Of a stretch of DNA of 64,000 bases, positions 21,278 through 31,104 are shown piece by piece (the first letter of the stretch is position 1; the number at the start of each line of letters is the position of its first letter). The stretch is taken from contig OY755244.1 in NCBI GenBank assembly GCA_963576725.1, positions 80,289,620-80,353,619 of the forward strand, in the 5' to 3' direction. The notes beneath the pieces were generated by a model. That model did no database searches and was not told where the DNA came from. It saw only the letters and a list, made by a program, of their open reading frames with translations. The DNA is from Azorinus chamasolen (lineage: Eukaryota; Mollusca; Bivalvia; Cardiida; Solecurtidae). A program made the translations under genes and the position numbers.

Positions 21278-21528
21278 AATAACCCTTTTCTTTAATATTT
21301 TACTCCATATAGACCCATGCTGACGTATTCAAAAACAGAATAGACCCAGATAAGACGGCCCCTATAGAAGCCGTCTGTTCAGGCCCGCTCTGTTCGCCTT
21401 TGTAATTATATAGACTTGTCTCTACAATTTCTACCATGACCAAAGCGTCACGTATTTATATGTCATTTAAAACTTAAGCTACTTAATATTCATAAAGTCA
21501 TTATTTCTTGCATGTGTTAAAGGCTTAA
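21278..21528 (+). mobile_element. MITE-A copy 2
   Basis: Starts taacccttttctttaat; core with cccagataagacggcccc opposite gccgtctgttcaggccc (A opposite A). The 3' interior gaccaaagcgtcacg and ttaatattcataaagtcatt leads to gtgttaaaggcttaa. Confidence 0.85.
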
Positions 21529-21539
21529 CATGGTCTTAT

Positions 21540-21767
21540 TTAACCCATTACCTCATAGGCTATTTTAGACCCAATCTCTTTGAATGAGTCTACCGAAAAG
21601 GAGCATTATCTAAAGAAAAGGAGATATTTAGAATTTCGAAGTATTGAAACAATTGTGATAAATAGAGCATTTGCTCCTATGGAGCAAATGCTCTATTTAT
21701 CACAATGGTTTCAAGAAGTGATTATAACAGAGGCGTAGAAAGGCGTATTTATGGAGGAAAGGGTTAA
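21540..21767 (+). mobile_element. MITE-B copy 1
   Basis: TTAA 21540-21543 to TTAA 21764-21767. Left arm cattacctcataggctattt and ctaccgaaaaggagcattat. Hairpin caattgtgataaatagagca / tgctctatttatcacaatgg around ctcctatggag. The right end is aggcgtatttatggaggaaagggttaa in type, closer to family A, as if A and B ends had recombined. Confidence 0.9.
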
Positions 21768-21824
21768 TGCAGCATGTTATAAAAGTCAAAATGATTCGGT
21801 AATATCTACAGGAAGTGTTCAGTG

Positions 21825-22234
21825 TTAACCTTTTCCTTTATATAAAAGCCTTTTTTTTACGTCTTTGCAAAAGGAGTAGATCCAGATTAGGACATTCTCT
21901 GTTTGCTTATGAAATTATATAGATATTATTCAACAGTTTCTTCCACGTCAAATTCCTGTGTTCATGTGTCATTGTAAAGATTTATTTGATTAACCCTTTC
22001 GGTGCCAAATTTCTGAGATAAATAAACGTAAATTTCAAAGGAATAAAGCACATGTATAGAAATAGAGATTGAGACAAATAGTGAAGTCCCTGATCAGACG
22101 CCGCCTTGAAAAGGCGGCGTCTGATCTGGACTGCACTATTTGTCGTGGTGCATTTATGCGACTGCGGCGGTGAAAAGGTTAATAGATATGATATAATTAT
22201 TTCTTACATGAATATTCTTGCAGTAAAGCATTAA
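21825..22234 (+). mobile_element. MITE-A copy 3 carrying a MITE-F
   Basis: ttaaccttttcctttatata; the right hairpin arm is largely deleted (gatccagattagg then attctctgtttgc). The interior is split at tttgattaa by MITE-F (21990-22182), and resumes tagatatgatataattattt to cagtaaagcattaa. Confidence 0.85.
21990..22182 (-). mobile_element. MITE-F copy 3, nested in MITE-A
   Basis: ttaaccctttcggtgccaaa ... gcggtgaaaaggttaa. TTAA on both sides where the host family has a single TTAA. Core agtccctgatcagacgccgc opposite gcggcgtctgatctggac, T opposite T. Shorter than copies 1 and 2 on the left. Confidence 0.9.
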
Positions 22235-22535
22235 CCAATAATATCACGAATGTATCAAGGACAAAAGTAGAGGGAACTAAGTAGAAACAGAACGAATACT
22301 TGTTGAGAGATTACATTCAGCAAACTGCTAAATCGTCACTTCTAACTTTCTATTCTAAAAGAGAAATATACTTCACTAAGTCTTCATTGTTTCAGCATAT
22401 AGTCCCTGCCCTACTGCATACTGATTTACACAAATGACATTGCTGTCTAATGGCTTAGAAAGGCAAGCGTTACCCTTTGCGCAAAAATGAAAAAAATAAT
22501 TGTTGCATCCATTTACGGTTTAGCAGTTTAGATGA
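22235..22535. other. Anonymous stretch
   Basis: No frame, ends or dyads that I recognise. gcgttaccctttgcgc near 22467 may be the end of a worn element. Confidence 0.35.
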
Positions 22536-22539
22536 GTGT

Positions 22540-22765
22540 ATTTAATACCTTACACTATGCATATTTATGTTAGAAGTAATGCCATTATGTATATTAATAT
22601 TTATAGGCTGTATTTTTAAAATAACACATGAACACATATATTCAACCAAGACAGAAAGTGTACACTTAGATCTAAATCATGTCGTAAGCAAACAGAGCAG
22701 ACCCTGATCAGATGGCTCGTTCAGGAGCTGTCTGATCTCTACTCTGTGAACAAAGGCGTCTCTCT
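22540..22765 (-). mobile_element. MITE-A copy 4
   Basis: Reverse copy with mutated ends: ttaataccttacactatgca, core at 22688-22752 (agcagaccctgatcagatgg / agctgtctgatctctactct, T opposite T), then acaaaggcgtctct. No intact TTAA at the right. Confidence 0.75.
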
Positions 22766-22778
22766 CAACATAATCTCC

Positions 22779-23006
22779 TTAGCTCATCCCCTCCTAGACT
22801 ATTTTTAGACCCAACCTCTTTGAATTAATCTACCGAAAAGGAGCATTAACTATAGAAAAGGAGTATTTTAGAATTGTGTAGTTTTTAAATCATTGTGAAA
22901 AATAGAGCATTTGCTCCTATGGAGCAAATGCTGTATTTATCACAATGGTTTCAATAAATGAGTTTTGCAGAGGCACAAAGAGGCGTCAGTAGGAGAGAAT
23001 GAGTTA
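22779..23006 (+). mobile_element. MITE-B copy 2
   Basis: Left end decayed to ttagctcatcccctcctaga. Hairpin aatagagcatttgctcctat / ggagcaaatgctgtatttat. Right end aggagagaatgagtta. Confidence 0.85.
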
Positions 23007-23044
23007 TGGCATATTGTCATGTACGTTATGTCATGTATTTTAAT

Positions 23045-23198
23045 TTAGTTTGTCATATGAAATGTACATTTTGCTGAATAAATCTACTTATTGCCTGACC
23101 CAAAATGTCCTGTGTTCATATGCCAATATAAAAAATAATCCTATTAATAGCCATGACGTCATCATTTCCTACATGATATTCATCAGGGAAAGGGTTAA
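23045..23198 (+). mobile_element. MITE-A copy 5, right half only
   Basis: cctgacccaaaatgtcctgt, gccatgacgtcatcatttcc, ggaaagggttaa with TTAA at 23195-23198. The hairpin core is missing on the left. Confidence 0.75.
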
Positions 23199-23293
23199 GA
23201 CAGGTCCTACTGTATACCCATACTATGGTATTCATTTGATCTGGCGGTTTTATCTTTAGATCAAATCTTGCTATAGTTTTACAAGTTAGATAT

Positions 23294-23606
23294 CTAACCC
23301 TTCACTCCATAAAAACGTGTAGATAAATACGCCTTTGTATACCTTTGCAAAGAGACTAGACCAAGATCAGATACTCCATAGATACGCCTTTCTACGCATT
23401 TGCAAACAGAGTAATCCCAGATCATACGAGTCCTATAGGAACCGTCTGATCAGGGTCTGCTCTGTTTGCATATGATATACTATAGATATGATTGTATAGT
23501 TTCTGCTATGGCCAAATCAAATCCTGTTTTCATGTGCTATTATTTCAATTAATCTAATCAATATTCGTGATGTCATTATTTATTACATGAAAATTCATGG
23601 AGTACC
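23294..23606 (+). mobile_element. MITE-A copy 6 with internal left-end duplication
   Basis: Two successive left segments (actccataaaaacg ... gatcagat, then actccatagatacgcctttc ... gcaaacagagtaatccc) precede one complete hairpin ending ggtctgctctgtttgc. The ~70-bp duplication looks like slippage at the hairpin base. Ends near catggagtaccgggc. Confidence 0.8.
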
Positions 23607-23798
23607 GGGCTGACGCCGCTGTATAAATGATATAATTTGATGTGCACACATATAAAGTTTATTCTTTATTAGACATGGTACAAGTCTTTAAACTGTTGCC
23701 AATAAATACGGACATCGTCATTTACAGAATGTACGGCTGGTCTAAATCTAGCGCCAGGTTAAATAAACACACTTACATGTACTTACGTCGCTTACCCT

Positions 23799-24047
23799 TT
23801 AACCATTTCCCTCATGTAAGCGCATTTTGACGCATCTGCAAACAGAGAAGACCCAGATCAGACGGCTCCTATAGGAGCCGTCTGATCAGGGTCTGCTCTG
23901 TTTTCTTATGGTGTTATAGAGATCTGATTCTACAGATTCTGCCTGAGGCAAAATGTCCTGTGTTCATATGCCATTATGAAAATATTCTTATTAATATTCA
24001 TGACGTCATTATTTCCTATATGAATATTTATCAGAGAGAGGGTGTTA
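23799..24047 (+). mobile_element. MITE-A copy 7 (near consensus)
   Basis: TTAA to TTAA. Core 23838-23904 is a clear example: cccagatcagacggctccta then taggagccgtctgatcaggg. Interior ctgcctgaggcaaaatgtcc and ttcatgacgtcattatttcc. Useful as a reference copy. Confidence 0.92.
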
Positions 24048-24156
24048 ATACATAGACATGCCTTTTAACCCCTTGGCAAACAGAGTTAACCAAGGTCCGC
24101 ATAAAAACACTAATACATGTAATACAAATTTAATTCTGACCCGCACTAAGCATGTA

Positions 24157-24359
24157 TAGTAGTACTTGTCTTAAGCAGTCATAAAAAGACGTCTAATTAG
24201 AGTCTGTATGACAGTTGGTTGCTTATTGCAGGGCAAAAGTAATGCAGAAAGCTCCTATAGGAGCTTTCTGCATTACTTTTGCCCTTCAATAAGCAACCAC
24301 CTGCTTTTTAAGACAAATATGTTCAATAAATGAATGGCCGCTTAAGACAGGTTCTATTA
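24157..24359 (+). mobile_element. MITE-C4 copy b
   Basis: tagtagtacttgtcttaagc ... cttaagacaggttctattat between TA dinucleotides. Hairpin gttgcttattgcagggcaaa / tttgcccttcaataagcaac with apex aagctcctataggagctt. Confidence 0.88.
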
Positions 24360-24399
24360 TATACATCATAATAACAAACTAACACAATAACAAATGTAC

Positions 24400-24655
24400 T
24401 TAACCCTTTACTCCATAGATACACACATAAACGCTTTTGTAAACAGGATCGATCCAGATCTGACGGCTCTCCCAGGAGTCGCCTGATTTAGGTCTGCTCT
24501 GTTTCTTATAGAAATTTATATAAATCCAATTCCTCAGTTTCCGCCATAGCGAAACACTTCTGTGTTCATATACCAGTATACAATTCAACAAATCAATATA
24601 CATAATATATATGATGTCATTACGTCTCACATAAATATTCATGGAGTAAAGGTTT
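24400..24655 (+). mobile_element. MITE-A copy 8
   Basis: ttaaccctttactccataga ... catggagtaaaggttttac. Core with cgatccagatctgacggctc / gagtcgcctgatttaggtct. The right TTAA is destroyed. Confidence 0.85.
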
Positions 24656-24701
24656 TACAGGTTTCGCTTTGAGTAACATGAGACTAATATATTGTTACTC
24701 T

Positions 24702-24888
24702 CAGAGGTCCAGATCAGATGTGTGAATTAAACAATTTTCAAGAATAACTTCTTTATTTCTTCACGAAACCCTATGTTGTGACCACTCTTTAGAATCGTCT
24801 CTTCGAGACGATTCTAAAGAGTGGTCATAGCATAAGAATGACGATTTTAGTTTTTGAGAACGCACCTATATCTGTTGCTCTGGTTACT
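24702..24888 (+). repeat. D repeat copy 1 with a 22-bp perfect hairpin
   Basis: cagaggtccagatcagatg ... aagaataacttctttatttc ... gaacgcacctatatctgttg. At 24780-24826 a 22-bp arm (gaccactctttagaatcg...) pairs perfectly with its inverse around ttc. Other copies or parts: 29657-29765, 35012-35190, 39118-39452, 40815-40853 with 51545-51650, 53959-54065 and 57547-57707. Class unknown. Confidence 0.75.
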
Positions 24889-24889
24889 A

Positions 24890-25150
24890 AACATTTCACG
24901 ACAATTAAATGTCAATTAACAATTAACGGCATTTACAATTAACAGCAACATATATGAAGCGCGCCATGAGGAGGTGTAGTAAATATGATGTCACTTTCAA
25001 AGTATACATCAAAACTATCTGCTGTGTATAAGTACAAATGTACCATGCTTCAATTAGGATCTATACTATATGCTGATTTAGATAAAAAAGTAATTCTGCA
25101 CTTGCTGACTAATGTATGCCACACACTGTTGACCCTGATCAGAATCATCA
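24890..25150. other. Anonymous stretch
   Basis: A short direct repeat (aattaacggcatttac / aattaacagcaacata) around 24910-24950. Nothing else recognised. Confidence 0.35.
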
Positions 25151-25154
25151 CATT

Positions 25155-25403
25155 TTAACCCTTTACGTCATAAATACGCCTTTTCGACTTTGCAAACAGA
25201 GTAGACCCAGATCAGACGGCTCCTATAGGAGCCGTCTGATCAGGGTCTGCTCTGTTTGTTTATGGTAAAATACAGATCCGAATCTACTGCTTCTGCTTGA
25301 GTCAAAATACCATATGTTCATATATGCCATAATAAATATTAATCAAACAAATATTCATGTTGTCATTATTCCTTACATGAATATTCAAGGAGGAAAGAGT
25401 TAA
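25155..25403 (+). mobile_element. MITE-A copy 9
   Basis: TTAA 25155-25158 to 25400-25403. Intact core 25192-25258 with A opposite A. Interior gagtcaaaataccatatgtt and atattcatgttgtcattatt. Confidence 0.92.
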
Positions 25404-25542
25404 TGCTAGTTAGTATGAAACGGCCTAGATCCTAGTCACCTACTGCGTTTTGACGCGGCGGGGGCTGTGGATTAAACTCTTATCCATACAGTTTCCCCAT
25501 GGTGCGATTCACAAGCAAATGACTGTACAAAATGTTCACATA

Positions 25543-25774
25543 TTAACCCTTTCCCTAATGAACATATTGTTTATTTCACAAATATTCATCAACTCAATTG
25601 TAAGGACATTTTTAATTTGAGAAAATCTGCAGGATTAGATCTGCATCTATATACATATAATTTCATAAGCAAACAGAGCAGACCCTGATCAGACGGCTCC
25701 TACAGGAGCCGTCTGATCTGGGTCTACTCCGTTTGCAAAGGCGTGAAAAGTGTGCTTATTAGGGAAAGGGTTAA
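25543..25774 (-). mobile_element. MITE-A copy 10
   Basis: ttaaccctttccctaatgaa ... ttagggaaagggttaa. Core 25669-25736 with tacaggagccgtctgatctg, T opposite T (reverse orientation). A clean TTAA-bounded unit of 232 bp. Confidence 0.92.
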
Positions 25775-25775
25775 C

Positions 25776-26190
25776 AGAATTCAGTGAAGAGCACTTATAT
25801 ATTTGTTCCACTGATCACTTCTATGCTGTATGTGTTATCACAAACTTGTTATCCTAAAGCTTCTTGTAGTCCTCGAGCTTCCTTTTATCGAAGTCCTCGA
25901 ATTTCTTGCATATCTAATTTTTATGAAAGCATTCTATAGAGCTATACCACGGAATACAATTATTGTTGGGTATGTATTGCTCCGGACAGTCTTTATCTCC
26001 CTTTCCTTGGTTTTATTGTGTTAACTGGAACAAAAAAAGACACAAAATAGTCCCTTCTTTACGTGAAAATGAGGTTGTACTATTTGTATTCCTAAATTAC
26101 CGGTATACTGTTCTAGAAACGTATGTTGCATATAACATTCAATGTTTAAACCGTTCTCAGTGACTCAGATCTTTAGATACATGCAAGGTG
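25776..26190. other. Anonymous stretch
   Basis: Two short overlapping frames (64 and 66 aa), hydrophobic and without motifs. I see no exon signals to support them. Confidence 0.35.
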
Positions 26191-26194
26191 GCAT

Positions 26195-26357
26195 TTAAAC
26201 CTTTCCTTCATATAGACGCCTTTTCGTGCCTTTGCAAAAATGGTAGACCAAGATCAGACGGCCCCTGTATGAGCCGTCTGATCAGGGTCTGTACTGTTTG
26301 CTTATGAATTATAAGGTATTGGAATTTGGAAAAAATATGGAACAGGGAAATAGTTAA
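26195..26357 (+). mobile_element. MITE-A/J hybrid copy
   Basis: Left end is family A (cctttccttcatatagacgc, core caagatcagacggcccctgt / gagccgtctgatcagggtct). The right end is family J (aggtattggaatttgg ... ggaacagggaaatagttaa). Only 163 bp long. It shows that ends of A and J are exchangeable around one core. Confidence 0.8.
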
Positions 26358-26455
26358 ATGAAAGATAGCGTAGGGTAAGATCAGTGGAAGCAATCCTCTG
26401 ATTAGGTTTACACAATTTGCAAATACTAGTGAACTTGTTTCCTATATTTATAGTC

Positions 26456-26672
26456 TTAACCTATAGCCTGCTATGGGCGGACGAATGAATATCTATGCAA
26501 ACAGTTTGGATCCAGATGAGACGCCGAGTAACTCGGCGTCTCATCAGGATCCAAACTGTTCGACACTCTGATCGCATTTTTGTAGACAGATTGATTTTAA
26601 CTTGAATTTTAAAAAAATGTAGTAGGTGAAAAATTATGTAAAAAATAATTTGCTCAGCAGGCTAAAGGTTAA
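26456..26672 (+). mobile_element. MITE-K copy 2
   Basis: TTAA 26456-26459 to 26669-26672, ends ttaacctatagcctgct and agcaggctaaaggttaa. Core acagtttggatccagatgag / ctcatcaggatccaaactgt around gccgagtaactcggc, A opposite A. Stem sequence differs from family A yet keeps the mismatch position. Confidence 0.9.
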
Positions 26673-26828
26673 TAATCGTTAAGAATTTGAAATATTAGAG
26701 AACAGTATTTGACCCTCAACGGTTGTGTAACAGTGAAAACTTCATGTATAATTACCTTCATAAAAGACTTCTTTCGCTGTCGAACAGGCTTTGGTCTGCG
26801 ATAGAAAACAAGAATTGTTATTTGTATA

Positions 26829-27033
26829 GAAATAAAACCTCTCTATAACGACCACTAAATTACATCAAGTATCTTGTGTTAAAGACAGGTGGGTGCTTAA
26901 ATCAAGGTGAAAGTCAAACAGAACGCTCTTATAGGAACGTTCTGTTTTACTTTCACCTTGATTTAAGCAACCACCTGCCCAAAATACCAACTAATCAACA
27001 CAATTTAGTGGTCGTTATAGAGAGGTTTTACTG
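26829..27033 (+). mobile_element. MITE-C1 copy b
   Basis: Left end worn (gaaataaaacctctctataa), right end agaggttttactg then TA. Hairpin of the ggtgggtgcttaaatcaagg / ccttgatttaagcaaccacc type with cagaacgctcttataggaac at the apex. Confidence 0.88.
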
Positions 27034-27062
27034 TATAAGTAAAACCGTTCATACGAAAACAC

Positions 27063-27094
27063 TTAACCCTTTCCTTCATACAAACGACTTTTAA
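27063..27094 (+). mobile_element. MITE-A left-end fragment
   Basis: ttaaccctttccttcataca then aacgacttttaa; the MITE-J begins at its TTAA (27091). Confidence 0.55.
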
Positions 27095-27447
27095 CCCATT
27101 TCCCTATTCTATATTAAGGCCAAATTTCAAATACATACTGAACATTCATTAACAAAATAGTTATAAAGAAATATAGAAGGTGGATCATTGTAAACACTTT
27201 AGAAAGCAAAGAAACAGATCTATAAAATTCCATTTGCAATCAGAGCAGACCCTTGATCAGACGGCTCCTCTAGGAACCGTCTGATCTGGGTCTACTCTGT
27301 TTGTAGATGCGTGAAAACACGCTTATAAGATATGTTTCCTTAATTTCTAAAATGGCAGCAATGTTCCACCGCCCATATTTCATTTTGTCCATGAACATGC
27401 AGTAGGTATTGGAATTTGGAATAAACATAGAACAGGGAAAGGGTTAA
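27091..27447 (+). mobile_element. MITE-J copy 2 (long, fully folded-back)
   Basis: TTAA to TTAA. Both arms carry the same J sequence in inverse orientation (left tccctattctatatt...gaacattcattaacaaaat; right tttgtccatgaacatgcagt...aacagggaaagggttaa) around a 27236-27303 core with T opposite T. So the whole 357 bp can fold, not just the core. Confidence 0.88.
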
Positions 27448-27453
27448 GAAGTA

Positions 27454-27625
27454 TAATGCAGATGGTAGCTGCATAACGAAATTTATGCAGAAAGTTCATT
27501 TTGGAAATGTTCTGTATTGGGGTGGCATGTAGTGTAGACTGTGGACGCAAGTAAGTAAGGAGCTTTTCGAATAACTTTCGTCTTGCAGTAAGAAACTACA
27601 TGGTCTTATAGAACACCATGTGTCC
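27454..27625. mobile_element. Worn MITE-C-like hairpin
   Basis: atgcagatggtagctgcata, tatgcagaaagttcattttg and ctttcgtcttgcagtaagaa are arm-like words of family C with heavy decay. No terminal repeats are visible. Confidence 0.45.
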
Positions 27626-27631
27626 CTGTAA

Positions 27632-27819
27632 TAGTCATTTTTTTAAGACCATTGTGATAAATAAAGCATTTGCTCCGTGGGAACAAATGCTCTGTTTATC
27701 ACAATGGTGACAACACTATACAACTCTAAAAATTTCCCTTTTGATTAGAAAATGTTCCTTTTCGGTATATTTATTCAAAAAGGTTGGGTCTAAAAATAGC
27801 CCATGAGGGGGTGAGTTAA
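27632..27819 (-). mobile_element. MITE-B copy 3, left end short
   Basis: Begins inside the family near agaccattgtgataaataa. Hairpin apex gctccgtgggaacaaatg. Ends catgagggggtgagttaa (TTAA 27816-27819). Confidence 0.82.
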
Positions 27820-27878
27820 CGAATCAAGTGGTCGCTTTATATATAGCCTGGTGGAGAGATTTTAACAAACGTTACATT

Positions 27879-28114
27879 TTAACACATTACCTCATAGGCT
27901 ATTTTTAGATCCTACCTCCTTGAATAAATCTACTGAAAAGGAGCATTTACTAGAGACAAGGATTTTTTTTTAGAATTGTGCAGTTTCGAAACCATTGTGA
28001 TAAATAGAGCATTTGCTCCATAGGAGCAAATGCTCTATTTATCACAATGGTTTCATAAAGTGACTTTTTTTCAGAGGCGTCAAAAGGCCGCGTCAATTTG
28101 GGGGAATGGGTTAA
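27879..28114 (+). mobile_element. MITE-B copy 4 (near consensus)
   Basis: ttaacacattacctcatagg ... ggggaatgggttaa. Core 27991-28051 is a long uninterrupted palindrome (accattgtgataaatagagc ... ) around ctccataggag. A good reference copy for the family. Confidence 0.92.
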
Positions 28115-28115
28115 T

Positions 28116-28610
28116 AGAGTCTACACTGTTTAACGTTTTAGATTGCTAAACAAACTCTCATCGGCAGAATATACCACCCACTTGTAAAATCATGTTGCAG
28201 TTATCATTTTCTACTGTTTGCAAAAGGGTTTACTGTACATAAAAACACAAGTATTAAATAATCATTTATAAATATTCCGTAAATAGTGTTCCTGAAATTA
28301 GAACATTTTACGCAAATCATGGGCAATTCAGACGTTATTTATGGAGTAAACGTTTACTACGTTCTGGACAGTATAGCCGCAGTTATGATAAAAGCAACTG
28401 AAACTATTAACTCATAATGCCAAATAATTTTCGTCTTCAAACAATGTCGTCTGCTGTAAATTTTAGAGTAGATTTTTCTTCAATTCCTTCGCTAAAACGT
28501 TATATCTCGGCACTTCGACATCCAAACTGTTTGTAAAAGTAATCAAATATTCGCACAGTGCAAAAAAAATAACAACCGTGAGTCGCTTTCCGGCAACATC
28601 GGCAGTGACA
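28116..28610. other. Anonymous stretch
   Basis: No frame or repeat I recognise. tttactgtacataaaaac near 28228 resembles a lone C-type right end. Confidence 0.35.
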
Positions 28611-28613
28611 CAA

Positions 28614-28849
28614 TTAACACTTTACTCACTACGCTTTTGCATACATAATAGACTCAGGTCAGACGGCTCTTATAGGAGCCGACTGACCAGGGCCTGTTCT
28701 GTTTGCTTAAGATCTAATATAGATATGATTCTACAGTTTGTGCCATGGCTAAACATTCCTGTATTCATGTGCCATAGTAACAAAATAATCTAATTATAAT
28801 TCATGGTGTCCGTATTTCTGACATGAATATTCACGGAGTAAATGATTAA
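28614..28849 (+). mobile_element. MITE-A copy 11
   Basis: ttaacactttactcactacg ... cacggagtaaatgattaa. Core actcaggtcagacggctctt / gagccgactgaccagggcct. The stem has changed on both arms (gatc to ggtc opposite gacc), a compensated pair, with the A opposite A retained. Confidence 0.88.
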
Positions 28850-28951
28850 CTGTTTTGCTACCAATGGCGAATCAGTGATCACCTTTGAAAAAAACAGATG
28901 AGGAGATGCATCATCAGGATTCAAATTGTTTGATGCTCTAATTGTTTTTAA
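28846..28951 (-). mobile_element. MITE-K copy 3, damaged
   Basis: Shares TTAA with its left neighbour. gagatgcatcatcaggattc, aaattgtttgatgctctaat and a terminal ttaa match the right half of MITE-K copy 2. The left half is mostly gone. Confidence 0.55.
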
Positions 28952-29196
28952 CCTCTTTCCTTCATGTAAACACATTTTCATGCATTTGCAAACATAGCAG
29001 ACCCAGATCAGACGGCTCCTATAGGAACCGTCTGATCAGGGTCTGCTCTGTTTGCTTTTGACAAGAAAAATATCTGATTTGACAGTTTTTGTAAAAGCAA
29101 AACATTCCCTTTAAAAGTTTACATTATAAAAATCCAACTAATAAATATGCATGCTGTCATTATTTCTTACATACAAATTGAACAGAGAAACAGCGA
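28948..29196 (+). mobile_element. MITE-A copy 12
   Basis: ttaacctctttccttcatgt, intact core 28988-29055 (cccagatcagacggctccta / taggaaccgtctgatcaggg, A opposite A). Right end worn (ttgaacagagaaacagcg). Confidence 0.87.
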
Positions 29197-29199
29197 AAT

Positions 29200-29565
29200 G
29201 CAACGCACACTCTGGACTGAGTGTTACTCACCCTAGGCCGGTAGCTGATGTTGGTTCGTATTAGCCTGTTATTGACTGCCATAGAAGGACGGATGTTACC
29301 AGATATCAAAAGATGGCCACTCTCCCGGTTTATAGTCCGTAAATCCTCGAGCTGAAGAAATAAATAAATAAAAACAAACACAAGAATCCATCCAATGGGC
29401 TCATTGGAAAATATGCGTCGGACATTTGCAAATTCTGATGAATCAGACCAGCCTGCATTTTTGATAGCAGTGTCTGATCAGACACACTCTTCCCAAGATT
29501 CAGTTAAGTCTTTCATTTACTTGTCGATTACAAAGGACACAGCTTTCGACAAAACCATCAGCTCT
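29200..29565. other. Anonymous stretch
   Basis: Two overlapping short frames on opposite strands (73 and 64 aa) have no family features. ctgatgaatcagacc / gtctgatcagacac near 29440-29490 is a weak dyad reminiscent of a core stem. Confidence 0.3.
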
Positions 29566-29765
29566 TATGTTAGACAAGTGGCAGCTTAATGCAGGTTGAA
29601 TCGCATGCAGAAAGCTCCCAGAGGAGCTTTCTGCATGACTTTCACCCTGCATTAAGAGTCATCACAGTATAGGGTTTTGTTGGAGAAATAAAGGAGCTAT
29701 TCTTGAAAATGTTGAAATTTACGCATCTTATCTGGACCTCTAAACTGTATTCATACACTATATAC
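29566..29765 (+). mobile_element. MITE-C3 hairpin fused to a D repeat fragment
   Basis: 29569-29656 is a C3 hairpin (aagtggcagcttaatgcagg / accctgcattaag, apex aaagctcccagaggagcttt). Both terminal repeats are missing. From 29657 atagggttttgttggagaaa to tctggacctctaaactg is the D repeat in reverse. Confidence 0.7.
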
Positions 29766-29785
29766 TAGTTACTTTTTACTAAGTA

Positions 29786-30035
29786 TTAACCCTTCTCATG
29801 CTGAATTTTAAAACACATTTCTCTTTCTTGACCCATGCCCTGTTGTATAATTACATATAGCTTCACTGTGTACAAGTATTTCGCTGTGCAATCACTGCTG
29901 TGGAGTGCACTGGTTGCACAATCAACTTGTAAATAGTGCAGACCCTGATGAGACAGCTCCTGCAGGAGCTGTCTCATCTGGGTCTTCACTATTTACAGGT
30001 AGGTATATTGACGCGAATAGCAAGCGAAGGGTTAA
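29786..30035 (+). mobile_element. MITE-G copy 1
   Basis: ttaacccttctcatgctgaa ... agcgaagggttaa, TTAA on both sides. Core agtgcagaccctgatgagac / gtctcatctgggtcttcact around ctcctgcaggag, T opposite T. Overlapping 67-89-aa frames on both strands come from the palindrome. Confidence 0.92.
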
Positions 30036-30293
30036 AAACGTATTGTTTTGCTTGTCTGTAAATACACCTAAACGTGTTTGTTCTAAGTACAACTGCACCA
30101 CTTTTCGTTGTACTATCGCAATGCCTTCATACATGTTAGACCAACGTACTAACATTGAATGAACAAAACATGACCTCAGTAGTACGAGCACTAGATCGAA
30201 AAAATACTATAGTTCTTAGAAAATTCGGAGCCTTCTTGTCTGTGTCTACAGTGTTTGCTGTGTCATTTCAACTGGGCACTGGGAAGTAATAGG
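30036..30293. other. Spacer of the inverted MITE-G pair
   Basis: 258 bp. Its right part (tctacagtgtttgctgtg ... gggcactgggaagtaatagg) resembles the right half of MITE-I (56797-57032). Confidence 0.5.
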
Positions 30294-30544
30294 TTAACCA
30301 TTCGCTTGCTATTCGCGTCAATATACCTACCTGTAAACAGTGCAGACCCAGATGATACAGCTACTGCAGGAGCTGTCTCATCAGGGTCTGCACTATTTAC
30401 AAGTTGATTGTGCAACCAGTGCACTCCACAGCAGTGATTGCACAGCGAAATACGTGTACACAGTGAAGATATATGTAATTACACAATAGGGCATGGGTAA
30501 AGAAGGAGAAATGTATTTTAAAATTCAGCAAGAGAAGGGTTTTA
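30294..30544 (-). mobile_element. MITE-G copy 2, inverted relative to copy 1
   Basis: ttaaccattcgcttgctatt ... gagaagggttttaa. Core gcagacccagatgatacagc / gctgtctcatcagggtctgc, A opposite A. With copy 1 it makes a ~250-bp-arm inverted repeat with high identity. The right TTAA is altered. Confidence 0.9.
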
Positions 30545-30599
30545 AAAGTTCATTGCAGTGTAATTGCTATGAATCAACACGTGAATCAAGTATGCACAT

Positions 30600-30862
30600 A
30601 ACTTGTGCATTGAGAACATACATACTTTTCCTGTGAATTGAGAACGTGAGTGCATGTAATTATCTGTCAACTGAGAACGTAAATAATTTCCTGTGAATTG
30701 AGAACGCAAATAATTACCTGTGAATTGAGAACGTGAATAATTATCTGTGAATTGAGAACGTAAATAAGTACGTGTGAATTGAGAACGTGAATAATTACCT
30801 GTGAATTGAGAACGTAAATAATTACGTAAATAATTACCTGAGAATTGAGAACGTAAATAGGT
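30600..30862. repeat. 27-bp minisatellite
   Basis: Unit gaattgagaacgtaaataat plus tacctgt; starts at 30695 and 30722 fix the period at 27. About eight copies. Because 27 is a multiple of three, the minus strand stays open (98 aa of repeated YVLNSQVII), which is not evidence of a gene. Confidence 0.93.
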
Positions 30863-31078
30863 TTATTGAATATAACCCACGTGACCGTTTCCTGGCAGCC
30901 TGGTTGCGTCAGGGAGCCCTCATAGGTTATGTACTGCGATGTGTTGGGTAGAAGAATATTCAATGGCAGGTCGTAGATCCACTTTTGTAGATCTGAAGAA
31001 TAGAAATGTCAAACACGTTAGAAGGATACGGACATATTAGTGATGCTATTCGCAGTATTAACCCCTTGTGATATATAC

Positions 31079-31104
31079 AGTAAAATCTCGCTTATTCAAA
31101 CACT
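31079..31104 (+). mobile_element. Lone C-type terminal repeat
   Basis: cagtaaaatctcgcttattc then aaaca; truncated at once by MITE-J. It has no right partner. Confidence 0.45.

Noticed and set aside
23838..23904. GC-rich hairpins that look like bacterial rho-independent terminators
   Set aside because: No T-tract follows, the genome is eukaryotic, and the hairpins lie inside TTAA-bounded elements.
29905..30191. 85-aa and 89-aa frames on opposite strands
   Set aside because: Both translate MITE-G and share residues (DPDETAPAGAVSSGS) because the DNA is palindromic.
30667..30963. 98-aa frame with YVLNSQVII repeats
   Set aside because: 27-bp minisatellite in phase with codons.
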